DNA of 64,000 nt from assembly GCA_958450365.1 (NCBI GenBank), contig CAUEEP010000891.1, positions 434,001 through 498,000 of the forward strand. Reading direction: 5' to 3'. This document shows positions 50,101 through 61,346 of the stretch, one piece after another. Numbering within the stretch: the stretch's first letter is position 1; every line of letters begins with the position of its first letter. The stretch comes from Mesorhabditis belari (taxonomy: Eukaryota > Nematoda > Chromadorea > Rhabditida > Rhabditidae). Both the position numbers and the translations under genes were made by a program. Below the pieces are notes generated by a model. The model saw nothing but the letters and a program-made list of their open reading frames with translations, was not told where the DNA came from and ran no database searches.

Positions 50101-50561
50101 AAGGAAAATTCATTTCGGAAAACTTTTCGAGAAGAAAAAAAGCCTTCCAGAAAATCTTTTAAAGAACTTATTTTTTGAGAAATCCATGGGTGGAGCCATA
50201 ATTATTCGTTAAAAAAACCCTTTTCAGTCGCCAGCTCAAGTGGCTCTTCGATGGGCGATTCAAACCGGACTCGTCGTCATCCCGAAATCAACGAGTGAAC
50301 ACCGAATCAAGGTGGGGGAAATACCTGAATATTACAACCATAATATTTGCTAATTACCGTGCTTTAATAGTGACTTGTCAAACAGTTGCTGAATGAATCC
50401 AGGCAATCATCAATTTTCAGGAAAACGGAGCCCTCTTCGACTTTGAGCTTTCACAAGGGGAACTGGCGGAAATCGATGGCTTGGATAAGAATTGGCGAAT
50501 TCTCGATTTGACCCAACGAGATGGCGATCATCCACATTTCCCATTCTCGGAAGAATTCTGA
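47157..50561 (+). CDS. Aldo-keto reductase (AKR superfamily)
   Basis: Ten or so exons, protein about 320 residues. The start codon sits one base after a TTTTCAG acceptor, suggesting trans-splicing. N-terminus [20 protein letters not shown]. The catalytic tetrad is complete: Asp and Tyr in [14 protein letters not shown] (near 47735), Lys in VFVTSKIWN (near 47935), His in [11 protein letters not shown] (near 48095). Cofactor-binding segments [15 protein letters not shown] (near 48370), [16 protein letters not shown] (near 48505), TAYSPLGNP and the NADPH-binding [16 protein letters not shown] (near 50275) follow. It ends [10 protein letters not shown]. Expected to reduce carbonyls with NADPH in the cytosol; substrate unknown. 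Two introns hold fold-back repeats. Confidence 0.94.
47256..47652. repeat. Imperfect fold-back repeat in reductase intron 1
   Basis: 47256-47455 and 47460-47652 are inverted copies (CTCTCAAAATGTG..AATTGGGCTACACGAT and inverse) with many differences and small indels. It looks like an old foldback element. Confidence 0.75.
48890..49500. repeat. Fold-back repeat in a large reductase intron
   Basis: The outer arms share TTGTCCAGTTATGAATGCGC / inverse (48905 and 49480), the inner arms GATCTCCTCTACATTTTGAT / inverse (49018 and 49390). Unit about 610 bp, non-coding. Confidence 0.8.
50000..50095. repeat. (GCAAA)n microsatellite
   Basis: Roughly 14 units of AGCAA/GCAAA with minor variants, embedded in the same reductase intron. 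Flanking CACCGATTTTGCATAGCAAA is shared with 49655. Confidence 0.8.
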
Positions 50562-50772
50562 TTGTTTGATTGTTTTCTTTTTTTGATTCAATTTCAGGTA
50601 TTTTTTCTAAAGTTGTGATTTATTTCAAACATAAATTCTTTATTTGCACAAATTTTTGCACTAAATACAACGGAGAATCCGATAACTGACATCACTATTT
50701 ATGAAAGCATTACTAATCACAGTTGACGACAAAAAGACACCAAAGTTTCGCTACAATCTCCAATCTATGTAT

Positions 50773-51008
50773 TCACCGTTTGCACAGTCCGGTTTTGGGA
50801 GCACTTTCCATGATCAGCTTTTGCACCTAGAAAGAGAAATCATTAGATAAAAGAATCCGATAAGTGACAATGGTGAAATCACGATTTATCACAGTTGACG
50901 CCAAAAAAGGCACCAAAGTTCCCTGCCAATCTCTCTGAATTGTGGGTGATCGGCACCGCCGAGAAGTCCCAAAATGACACATTCACTTGTGGTGAGCACG
51001 GCGCCGCC
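50773..51008 (-). pseudogene. 3' end of an isochorismatase-domain gene (ISOC1/ISOC2-like)
   Basis: Two exons. 50931-51008 reads GAVLTTSECVILGLLGGADH then PQFRE; 50773-50827 reads VQKLIMESAPKTGLCKR and stop. This matches the C-terminal LTTSE..L....HPxFKEIQxLIKEPAP pattern of ISOC proteins. The catalytic Asp-Lys-Cys parts are absent upstream as far as I can see. The donor after the first exon reads GAG-ATTGGC where GT is expected (base 50930), so splicing would fail. 50681-50765 and 50846-50945 are imperfect tandem copies, indicating local duplication of the 3' region. Confidence 0.65.
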
Positions 51009-52234
51009 TTGAGATAATTATTAAGATTAGATTCAAATTCGATAGATTTAAGGAAGAGGCCGATTTCAGCTATTTCAGCCGATCAGCCGATTTCAGCCGA
51101 ACATGCTAAATGTTGAGATAAAGGGAACACCAGAAATTCGAAGCGATTTGAAGCAATTTTAAGCGATTTTTTGATCGTGACTCTCTGGTTGTTGATAGGG
51201 AGAATAGTTCGATAGGAATTTCTTTTTTTCCTTTTTTTTGTCGCTTCCGCCGAGTAGCTGAGGTTGATGCCTTTTGCATTCGAAAATCATCACAAAAATC
51301 ACTCGCATTTCTCGTGATTTCAATTTTTCACCTGCCAAAGCACGCTCACGACCAAAAAGCACTCGAGTTTACTGTCCGAATGCGAGCGATTCCCGGAGCT
51401 ACTCGACGATCTTCGAGATTTCCGGTGTCATTTCGATCGTTCACGACTTTCACGACTTTCTGGCCATTTTCCTCCTTTACCGGGCCCGATGCCGAGGAAA
51501 TATTTGGTGATTCGATGCGGAAGCGTTGTGAGTAGTTGAAAGTTTTCCGAACATTTCGCTGAGCCAACCCATTTTTCGCTTTTACCCCGAAAAACTCAAC
51601 GGGAAATACGCTTTGTAAAGGCTTAAATGTGGTGTCGAAGGCTTAAATGTCGTGTCAAAGGTAAAGCTTCGTCATTTTTCGAAATTTTCGAAACATCGAG
51701 TTTTCATTTTTCGATCATCATTATCAATTTATCAACAAACAAAACGATAGAAGGAAAACGATAGAAGGAAAGCAATAGAACGAAGACGATAGAACGAAGA
51801 CGATAGAAGGAAATTAAATAGCTTTCAAATAATTCGTTGGTCATCGAAAATCTTGAGTTTTTGCTATGATTTTCGTTAAAAAAGATCGATTTTTATCAAA
51901 AATTGTGCGTTTGATAAAGCTTGATTGAAATCTTTGTTGATGACATCGATTGAAGAGCTTCGGCAAGGAAAGCCTTGTTTGATTTTGGCTGATTTTGGCT
52001 CTTATGAAGGAAGTGACTTTTTGTCTTCTTGCCAAAATAATCTTTTTTCATTTTTCCTAAGGCGCTTTCTTTCTGCTCCTGACTCCTACACATTTTTCGG
52101 GGCTTTTCGTAGCGCAATCATTTTCACAACAGCGAAAAGAGTGCAAAAGAATTGGAAAATTCCTTTTCGTTTGCTATTGATTATAAAAATTAATTCAAAA
52201 TTGATTCTAGATTCAAAATTGATTCAAAATCGGA
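51009..52234. other. Upstream region of the kinase gene
   Basis: No supported gene. A tandem AACGATAGAAGGAA-type tract lies at 51740-51815. The remaining isochorismatase exons were looked for here on the minus strand and not found. Confidence 0.5.
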
Positions 52235-55200
52235 ATGCAAGTCAACGAAGTGGTTTCTTTTGAAGAAATCGCCGAATCGATCGGACACGGCGGATACGGA
52301 AGGGTTTTTCTGCTCCGGAATCACACTCCGTAAGGGATTTTTGTATGGCAATTGCTCGGTTTTAATCATTTTTCAATCTTTACTGAATCTTTAAAAAAAT
52401 TTACAGTCAAGCTGTGATCAAATTGATCGATTGTGACGAGGCCGCTTCGGCGGAGATTCTCCGAAGAGAATACGAGACTTTGGAGAAGCTCTCGCATCCG
52501 AATGTCGTCTCGTACATCGGCCTTCGAGAAGTGCAGAATGATTTGGGAAGGAAAACGGGCATTCTCATGGAATACTGTCCGAGGGGCGCATTGAGAAAAA
52601 GTTCGTTGCACACATTCAACTTTCTTAAAAATCAGTATCAGCGCCATTTCAGCTGCACAAAGAGCTTTCCTTGAGCTTCAGCTTTCCTTGAATCAACGTT
52701 GTTGATTCAAGGAAAGCTGCGTTACTATGTTTATTTGCAAGGCTTGGAATCTGTTTTGAATTTGCTTCAAACCTTCAATTTGGATCTAGGCTTGGATCCA
52801 GGCTGAGTCTCGAACTGCCATACTGTTTTTGACCTTCCGAGCCGATTGGAGAGAACAAAGTCTCTCTGTGTCGCTTTGGAAACCGTGTCGGCGTAGTGTA
52901 GTGGATAGGGAGTTCGAATACGAAACTGACCGAATCTTTTCCCCCCGAATTCGAGTCCCATCAACGGCACCATTTGCTTTTTTGAACCTTTGCACACTGG
53001 AAAACACTGGAACAACTGGAGTTGGAAACTTCAGAACTTGTCATACACACCAAAAAGAACCTGAATCTTCAAATTATTGGCATTTTTGTGCAAAAGTTCA
53101 GAAAAGCAAAAGCTTGGTGTTGGTGGGACTCGAACTCGGGGGAAAAAAGTCGGTCAGCTTCGTACCCCAACCAACCATCCACTGCACCACTAAACCACGC
53201 TTTCGACGGCGACGAATAAAGCCTTTGTTCTCTCCGCTCTTTCAAAGTTTAAAATTTGCCTCCTTTTTTGGAATCAAAATTTATATTGAAAATTACAAAC
53301 ATTATAATTTCATCAGATCGGAAGCTTTGCAGCTGAATTTTTCAAAACACTTTGCTCTGAACCCCTTCTAACAACCCTTCTAATAACCCTTCTAACAACC
53401 CTTCTAACCAACAAATTTGGGCCCGATCCGAGGCGGTAAGAGCTAAAGCCGAGACGTTGCTCTCGTTCAGTCTCAGTCGATTCCCCAATTCCAGTCCTAC
53501 TCGATCCCCGATACATCTACTCGATGAACACGGTCTTTTGCTGGATCGAGCAACTATTTGATGCTGTGGACTATTTGAAGCGAAACGACACAATCCACCG
53601 AGACATAAAGCCGGAAAAGTTCGTGCATTTCTCCGGCAAAACCAGGCAAAAAAAACCCTCAAATGTTTCAGCATCTTTGTGACCGAGGATTTTGCTTTGA
53701 AGCTCGGTGACTTTGGAAGCAACAAGATCAGTGAAATGACTTGTGCTGGCACTTTCGTTGGAACGTTTCGATATATGAGCCCTCCACAGAGTGAAGAGAT
53801 GGCGAGAAGTTCGACGATGGAGGTTTGAGAGATTCTGATATCTGATTCTGATGGGAGTTCCAAATTTGAACAAATAAACAAATTTTTGAGAATCTAGGGA
53901 AAAAAATGGGTGGGATCGGCCTATTCGAGCATAAGAGTTGAAAAAAATGAGTCAAAAATCGACTACCCAATCGAATCCACTGCTCCACGCCTAGAGCAGT
54001 GGATTCGATTGGGAAAAGCTTCGATTAGGCTTATAAATATCGAATCATCTTGAGGATTTCCCCATCAAAATCATCGATTCTCACGAAAATGTAACGCTAG
54101 TAGAATCGATGATCGCAAAAATATCAATAGTCATCTCAATAATGACGAAACTGTTGAATCTATAGAAGAATTTTCTTAAAACTCATTTGAGAAATTGTTG
54201 ATTTCCCGAGACAAATTGTTTGATTGATGTTGATTTCTCGAGAGATTGTTGATTTCCGGAGAGATTGTTGATTTCCCGAGAGATTGTTCCCACTCTAGGC
54301 CTCTCACCGAAACGACGTCTATAGTTTGGGCTTGGTTTGCTGGGAGTTGGTGGAACGAAGGTTTCTTGGCTTTCCAATTTATTGAAAAAAACGTTCAGGC
54401 ATGCTTTCGCCGAGTACGGAATCACTCATTTTGATCATTATCGCTTCTGGATCGACATCTACGGGAAAGTTCTCGGGAACATCGAAGAGCCCACGTGTCA
54501 GGGCACGCTCAAAGAACTCATTAAAAAGTTCGTGAAACTTTTTTTTGAGTCACTTTTCGCTATGAAAGATCAGAAAGGGTCTACAAGAGTCTTCAGACTA
54601 GCCTAATCCTCAAAATATGCCGCAAAATTCGCTCAAAACCAATTAAGTGCATTAAGTGTGCATTTCAAATTTGCCTTGTCTTTTGATGATCTTTCAGATT
54701 TGATTTGACTTTTGATGATCTTTCAGAGCAGCCAAGTTGACAGCCGCAATTTAGCCGCAATTTAGCCGCAATTTAGCCGCCATTTAGCCGCAATTTCTCT
54801 TTTCGTTTCCAGTTGCACGACCTTTGATGCGACGGCACGACCGATCGCCTATGAAGTGACGGTGCTTCTGAAACAAACGCGATTCGTACGTTTGCACGGC
54901 ACCGAATGAATTTCCTTTCGATTTAGAATGACCGCGAGCTAAGGAAATACGACTTTCTCCCGCTGATCGACGAGCATCAAAAGGATCTGATCAGACCTAT
55001 CGGGTTTGATGGAACAACGAAACTCACGCCGATCTATTGCTTGTTCTCCGACGCTCCCAGCATTCAGTTCGATTCGAATTTCGCAGATTCTGAAAATCCT
55101 GAAACCACTGGAGCTCTTGTTCAAGCAGAAACAACTTTGAGAATAAAGAATTTCACAAAAATCGATCTCCATGTGAAAGAACGGGACAAATTCATGAACA

Positions 55201-56810
55201 AGTTTGCTTCGCTGAATCAAGAAGAGAAGCAGAGATTCATTGAATCCGTTCCGGGGATCCTCGAAAAGAGAAAAGAGCTTCGAATCGTCTTTCACTCGTA
55301 TGATGACGCGGATGTGGAGCTGGGTAGCGCAGAGAAGAAAGGTGGCTCAATCGAGGCTTTATTTGAGGATGTGCTCGCCCAGGATCTCTACATGCAGATG
55401 CACCAGTTCCATGAGGCTTTCCAAACCCTCCACCAGCTCTCCTCATTGACTTTGGAGTTCTGGCAACCGCATCGGCAGTTGGCCGAGATGATTGAGTGGC
55501 TGACGGACATTCGGAAGACATGCTACACGCAGCGGGTCTACTTCCGCTGTTATATGTCGGCGCACACCAACGAGGAGTGGCTGCTGGTAGGGAAGGACGA
55601 CCAGAGTTTCAATCGGAGCAGCTTCATCAGGAAAGACCTTGACATGATACGGACGATCTATGGGAAATGGGTGGAGACCCTGACAAGAGAAGTGTTCATC
55701 TCGAGAGATGCGTGGAGAGTCGAACTGAAGAGGCTGAAGGATTGCGAGTATGTCAACGAAACTGACGAATCCGATCAAGGAGGCGCCGATTTGGAAAAGA
55801 TCGAGAAGTACGACGAGTTCCGCTTTCTGCGCGAGGAGCCCATCGACATCTATATGCTCATTTCGGCGATGGAACGGGCAATGGTACGACTGGAGAACGC
55901 GATTCGCTGCCAAGTCTCGAATTGGGTGCCCCCGGAGATGCTGCTGCCTGACTCGCCAACTATTTCAAAGCGACTGGCGCTCGATTTCCCGATACCCGGC
56001 TACATCTTTCAGGTATCAAAATGGGCTTTGTCGATTGTGAAATTCATCAGTTGTTAACGTCGCCAATTGTAAATTTGTCCTTTCCTCGTCATTTGCATCT
56101 GAATTAGCAAATTTACCATTGATGACTTTATCATTGGCGACCAATTGGCGAACTTAACAATGGCAAATTTCACTTTTGATTGACCATGCAAAATTGACCA
56201 TTGACGAAACTCAAATCAGTCATCAAATTCCATATTTCAGCTGAGGAACCCGCCCCGATCAGTGTGCATTCATCAACCTAAATGCCCGACGATCGGGGAA
56301 TTGCCGAGTTTCTTCGAGAAGTCTTTCAATTTTCCGGAAGGCCACCAACAACTATTCGAGTACGAGTGCGCCGACGAGAGGTTGCGCGAATATATCCACA
56401 ATTTTCACTGCTTCTGTGACACGCTACAACGGGCTGCCGGCATGTGGGCCGGTGCTGCGAGCGGCTTCTCCATTCTCGATGAACCACCCCAGCTTGAGGG
56501 AGGAAAAAACGAGACGGAACGAATTTTGCCCTATTATTTCATCTTTTTGCTGATCGCCAAGGGGCTACCGGTGACCGATCCACGGGCCTTAATAGTGCTG
56601 CTCGATGATCCGAAGAATTATGAGCCAGGCGAACGGATTCCGTGCTTCGATGAAAACAGATTTTACACGATCAGTGCTGGAAGCGCAGCCGAGGAGCTGA
56701 AGCGAATGGATGCGATGAATTCGAAACTGTTTCTGATGGCCGACTGGACGAGACGGGGCTGGATTCTGAGGGAAGACGGACAAGTGTGGAAGCCAGAAAC
56801 GAGCTCATAA
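52235..56810 (+). CDS. Ser/Thr protein kinase with a long unrecognised C-terminal region
   Basis: Nine exons: 52235-52329, 52407-52600, 53495-53618, 53672-53822, 54299-54360, 54399-54527, 54813 to about 54888, 54927 to about 56012, and about 56240-56810; roughly 830 residues. The kinase domain is complete: G-loop GHGGYGRVFLL, Lys in QAVIKLIDC, Glu in ILRREYETLEKLSHPNVV, HRDIKPEN (split by intron 3), DFG in KLGDFGSNK, activation-segment end VGTFRYMSPPQ, subdomain IX NDVYSLGLVCWELVER, subdomain XI Arg in ATARPIAYEV. It should be active. The C-terminal ~540 residues are acidic and helical (QAETTLRIKNFTKIDLHVKE, LYMQMHQFHEAFQTLHQL) and end KLFLMADWTRRGWILREDGQ; I recognise no domain. The stop overlaps an AATAAA signal. 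Confidence 0.88.
52679..52719. repeat. Perfect 19-bp-arm hairpin in kinase intron 2
   Basis: CAGCTTTCCTTGAATCAAC, a 3-base loop GTT, then the exact inverse. Confidence 0.8.
52885..52970 (+). repeat. tRNA-like sequence, possible SINE head
   Basis: Box A-like GTGTAGTGGATAGGG and box B-like AATTCGAGTCCCATC, with terminal GTGTC/GGCAC pairing, but no proper anticodon arm. The minus-strand element at 53130-53215 has the same ACTGACCGA..TTTTCCCCCCGA block, so both belong to one tRNA-derived repeat family. Confidence 0.5.
53130..53215 (-). repeat. tRNA-like sequence, inverted partner of 52885-52970
   Basis: Minus strand: GGTTTAGTGGTGCAGTGGAT (box A region), CTGACCGACTTTTTTCCCCC, GAGTTCGAGTCCCACC (box B). 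Confidence 0.5.
53966..54013. repeat. Perfect inverted repeat in kinase intron 4
   Basis: CCCAATCGAATCCACTGCTC and its exact inverse separated by CACGCCTA. Nearby 54193-54290 has a 21-bp tandem (GAGATTGTTGATTTCCCGA) and 54735-54795 a 12-bp tandem (AATTTAGCCGCA). Confidence 0.8.
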
Positions 56811-57830
56811 ATAAAGAAATTTCAATGAAGATTTCCCTTTTGATTTTCGTACAGTGTAACAAGACACCACAATGCATGGGTTTTCGGAAAAAAAGCACTT
56901 CTGTAGAGAACGATAGTTAAAGGAGGGGGGCACATCCGCGCGAAACTGCGTTTTCTATCCGATCCACATGTTTGAGTATACATTCGATGCAGAAAAATGT
57001 CCTGAATGCAATGGTGAAAAAATTATCAAAATCCGCCTTGTGGCTTTTTTTAAAAATCGCATTTTATTTTTAAAAATCCGTCATTTTACACAGGGACTGC
57101 CGGACTCACCTGTATTTGGCCCTCCACTACCCGGTGAGAACAGAAAATTCGGAAATGCCAGGGAGTCGACTTTGTGAAATTGTTGTCTGCGGTCATTTTG
57201 AGACCAAAATCGTATGAATTGGTCAACTCAAAAACAAAGTTATAACAGTTTGAAGACAAAAATGACGTCTTAGACGAAAGAGGTATTAATCGCGGCCGGG
57301 GGTGACATGACATGATGATGACAATCGGAGAAACGGTTACAAAGATGCCCAGATTGTGGGAAACTTCCACAAAATAGGACAAGAAAGAAAGATTGAATGG
57401 AAAACATGACAGCCATCATCCGTTTTGATTCTACTAATTATTCTCGAACTCGTTGGTCCAAGTAATTGTTTATTCCCGGCACTGAGGCACGAACTGGTAA
57501 CCTTGTCTTGACTGCCACTTTGGCTTTGTCGAATCACGAATTGTAAGTCACTTACACAATTGTTGCGCCTTGGTTAGCCTTGATCAAAAACTAGTTTTTT
57601 AAAAAGATTGATTGACATAAACTCATTTTTATCCGCAATACAACCATTAACAACATTAATAAAATTAGTTAGCAACTGTCTGAATTTCAAGATACAACAA
57701 ACAAACTAAATGAAAAACAAAGTCAAACAACAATCAACTTAAACAAAACCTCTTTTTACTACGCACATAATGCATGTTACTGAAAGCGTCATTCTGAAAT
57801 TGAAAAGAGCCAAAACCAGAAACGAAAAGA

Positions 57831-59120
57831 TCACTTGTTAGTAGAAGTTCTTGCATGGTGGCATCTCGAGTTGCAAAGTAGACTCTTCTTTCGAGAAGCA
57901 CATCGATTTGTCGTACATCCGCTCAGGCACAAGCAATGAGCGTGACCTAAAATTATAATATTTTAGCTGAGGTAAAAACATTTGAATTTGTAAGAAAAAG
58001 AAAAAAGAAAGATTAACAAGAAAGATTATAGGTGCAAATAAATGTACTTACCTTGGCTCCCAGAGATCGATGATGCCCCAACAACAGTTCTCAACGATGT
58101 CTCCCCGTCCGGAATTGAATTGATCGAGAAGAATTCAGCTCCACATGGAGCCAGTTGATTCCTAGTGAATGTTTGCCGAAGATGCCCATTTTGTCTCCCG
58201 ATCGAGTAAAAACCATCAGTTACAGCTAGAATTTCTTTTTACCTTTAGAAATAAATTTTAAAGTACCTGTGATGATTCCCAACAAATTTCGTGGTCCAAT
58301 CTTGGGTCGATCGACACAAGGAATTGGCATCAAAACATTTTGTCCAACATCAATTGGTGTAAATCTAGAAGTAATCATAATGAAAACATTGAAAACGCAA
58401 AAGTACCTTTGTTCACTGGCGTGAAGCACCTTTCGTGCCTGATTCTCCTGAGCAGAATGGGCTCCATGTCTTTCCATCATAATCGAATCGTGTAGACAAT
58501 CGATTTCCGCTTGCTCCTCATCTTTTTGAACACCTAAAGCCAAATAATGCTTAGTAAATATTTTAAAAAGCAAACCAAGTATTGGACCAACAATCCCAAG
58601 TTGAAAGTCGGCGCCATTACTCCTCTGATTTGCGAATTCAGGAAATTTCTAAACAATAACGTTATTTTTATGTATTTAAAACGTAATTTATACCTCAACA
58701 CCACTCTCAATTGAATCCATGAAGCTTACAGGTCGTAGATCGGCGTAACGAGTAGAATTATCTTCCTAAAGTTGCAAATAAAGAAAAAAACAAGGTTTAA
58801 ATTAACCTGAAGTTTTCTCCTCCTCCTCGTAGGCACTTGTTTGCTGGATTTCGTCGTCGTCTGACAAAACCTAAACCACACAGTTTACTCCAAATATTCC
58901 AGACCTACAAATATTTCAAACCTTACTTCTTCCTTAGTAATCGCTGTAGCATTTTCCGAGTCTCGTCCAAACATTGCAACATATGGGCTACGTCCAATAC
59001 CGGAATGAAATCTATGGACAAAATTTAAACGAAAATAAACTTGTAATCGCCATCTGGAGCACTTTGCATGTCGATCAAATCAACTTGACATCGCTGGTTT
59101 TGGTTGCTCCTCCATTTCTT
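57831..59120 (-). pseudogene. KRBA2/Ginger-type integrase (retroviral-like DDE), internally deleted
   Basis: Minus-strand exons with clean splice sites. 5' part (about 59037-59120) reads RCQVDLIDMQSAPDGDYK, the first catalytic Asp of the integrase core. The next (about 58925-59010) reads FHSGIGRSPYVAMFGRD, normally about 110 residues downstream, so the core with the second Asp and Glu is missing. Then an acidic linker, VQKDEEQAEIDCLHDSIMME (58407-58533), FTPIDVGQNVLMPIPCVDRP then IGPRNLLGIIT (58267-58374), DGFYSIGRQNGHLRQTFTRN (58052-58225), and a Cys-rich tail CLCLSGCTTNRCASRKKSLL (57831-57946). The VDR..PRN and Cys-rich tail are characteristic of KRBA2-like integrases of metazoan transposons. 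It cannot catalyse integration as it stands. Confidence 0.8.
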
Positions 59121-59169
59121 TTCTTCTCGACTAAAAAAGCAAAATTAACCCCGGTATTTTGTTAAAATT

Positions 59170-60870
59170 ACGGAAACTATACAAGAAAAAAAACCGTCCT
59201 CGTAAAGCTGCCCCGTTGCTTGTTATTCTAGTCTTCTTGAAAGTCGACGAGCGTAAGAGAGTCCACATCAACAACCCTAAAACAATTTTGTTTAATTTGT
59301 TTTTAAAAGGCTAAAGAGGAGCAAAAAAAATACCTTAAAATGGTCGTCCTCCGCATTTCTTGAAGTCGGACACCACGCGAAAGACTTGATTTTCGTCGCA
59401 GCTCACGTCAAAAGCTCGCTAAAACTTAAAAATTTCAAAATGCTATGTAAAATTAAAGAAAACATATTTAAAACGGAAAAAGTTAAGAAACACTATTAAA
59501 AAATTATATTATTTACGTATTTACCAGACCTATTGTCTACATTTGCACTAGAACCATTCAAAAACAAATTCCACGCCCTAAAAAACCTAAATCCTTAAAT
59601 AAAACTATCCTAAAACTATAAAAAGAAAGGCGCTATAGTTTTTATTTTACCCTCCCTCCTATAGCCCATCAAAAAATGCAAAAATGCAATAAATTTCATG
59701 AAAAATTCCGATTCATTTTTAAAAATAGCTTACCTGTCTGAAGAATTTGTGGAGGGCCAAAGGTTCCAAAAATCGATACGATGTTTTCGACTACTTCTCT
59801 AATTTTTGATTGGAATACACTTCTTAATAGGTAAACAGAACTTAAAAATATTTATAATGCTATTTTTCCTAGTCTGGATTGAACTCTGTGTTGCTAAATG
59901 CTAAATTCGTCTAGCAAAATTGCTAGATGGTAAATTGGTCAATGTTAGATGGCTTTTTCAGAGCATTACCTTGGCTAGCATGCTTTCCAGCATCGCTAAC
60001 GCTTTCCAAATCAAAAATTTTGCCTCATAAAGTAAATTATTTGGCAAACGGTATTTGGGCGTAGTTTTGTATATAAAACACAAATTTAAGCATCATTTGG
60101 TATTTTTAGTTATTTAAAATCAAAAATCGAGGGTGGTTCTATCATTTTGCAACGCACTGTAGCGAGTCACTTCTGAGAGTCTAGCTCAGCAAGAACTCAA
60201 TGAATTCGTATGAAATTTTTGGCGGTGACTTTTGAGTATGTCTCCTGTAGCTGGGTCGATTTTCTAGATGATTGGTGCTCCTAGAATCTTTATATAGCCT
60301 TAGAAAGTTCGGAGTCACTACATTTTTTTTAGATGTAGCGTAGAGTCTCAGCTACATTTAAAAAAAACAAGTTCGATTCGATGCCGGGAAGTAGTTGAAA
60401 TCGCTCTTTAAAGTTGTGACGCAAAATGTGTCAAAGCCCATACAAAAATTGAACGATTTGACACAATTTGCGCCACAACTTTGACGATCGATTTCTACCA
60501 CTTCCTAACATCCAATGGAGCTCGTTTTTTTTTAAATGAAGCGTAGAGTGTCAGCTACATCTAAAAAAACATATGAATATCGAATTAACTCAAAAATCTT
60601 TGGTGTGAGGTACAATAGCGTGACTTCCCTTTTCTGTATTCAATTCTGAATGCTGTTTATTGGTTTTTTTGTGATAATTGATTGAAATGTTTTTGATTCA
60701 TTTTGCCATTATGTTAAGTTGTGCTTTTTGATGATTTTATTTAATTTTTATTATTCTTAGATCAGAAACATGGAGAGTAAGACATTGAGTAAGATAATGG
60801 CTTTGGAAACTAAAGCGTCACAGAAACTAGAAGACTAAGCTTAAACAAGAAAAAAATTGAAAGGATTGAT
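59170..60870. repeat. Non-coding interior of the long-TIR element
   Basis: A short open exon near 59345-59415 (VSCDENQVFRVVSDFKKCGG) ends in a stop and is not assigned. 60180-60870 is the dispersed repeat shared with 31371-32030 and 63345-63650 (GCGTAGAGTCTCAGCTACAT, TTTGGTGTGAGG). The rest shows nothing recognisable. Confidence 0.55.
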
Positions 60871-60878
60871 CAAGTATA

Positions 60879-61013
60879 GAGTGTGTTCCTCTTGTTTAAT
60901 GCCTTTTCTAGAAAGCACTCATTTCAGAAAACTATCGTAGTCAAAACCATCGTTGGTAGACCAATTTTGGTATCATTGACTGAGCCTTGTGATTCCTCAA
61001 GAAGAACACACTC
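60879..61013. mobile_element. 135-bp MITE
   Basis: Ends GAGTGTGTTCCTCTTG and CAAGAAGAACACACTC, flanked by TA on both sides (60877-60878, 61014-61015). Related half-sequences occur near 13450, 28120, 31850 and 63660. Confidence 0.75.
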
Positions 61014-61346
61014 TATTCAAATATCCACAAGTACTATACCAAATACAAAAAATGATTTAAATCAATTTATGTGAATTTCTAAAAAACAATAATGTTATAA
61101 GAAAACTGTAAATTAAAAACGCAAAAGTTAAAGCAAACAAGCATTACTTTTTTGATAAATTTCGTTTCAAATGGTGCACTATAAAGTAATGCTTGTTCTC
61201 AACGTTGTTCTGAAACCATGGGTTAATTGATGATTTATGAAACACACACAAAAGATTTAAATAGGTTAGAGGTTTGATAAAAGTCGAGTCAAGACTATCG
61301 TAGCTTTCCAAGATTGATTTGAATTAAAAGTCAGAAAAAACAAGCC

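Noticed and set aside
57086..57382. 98-codon frame found identically in both TIR arms
   Set aside because: Identity is explained by the arms being copies. There is no recognisable domain, and one arm-wide comparison gives no sign of coding constraint.
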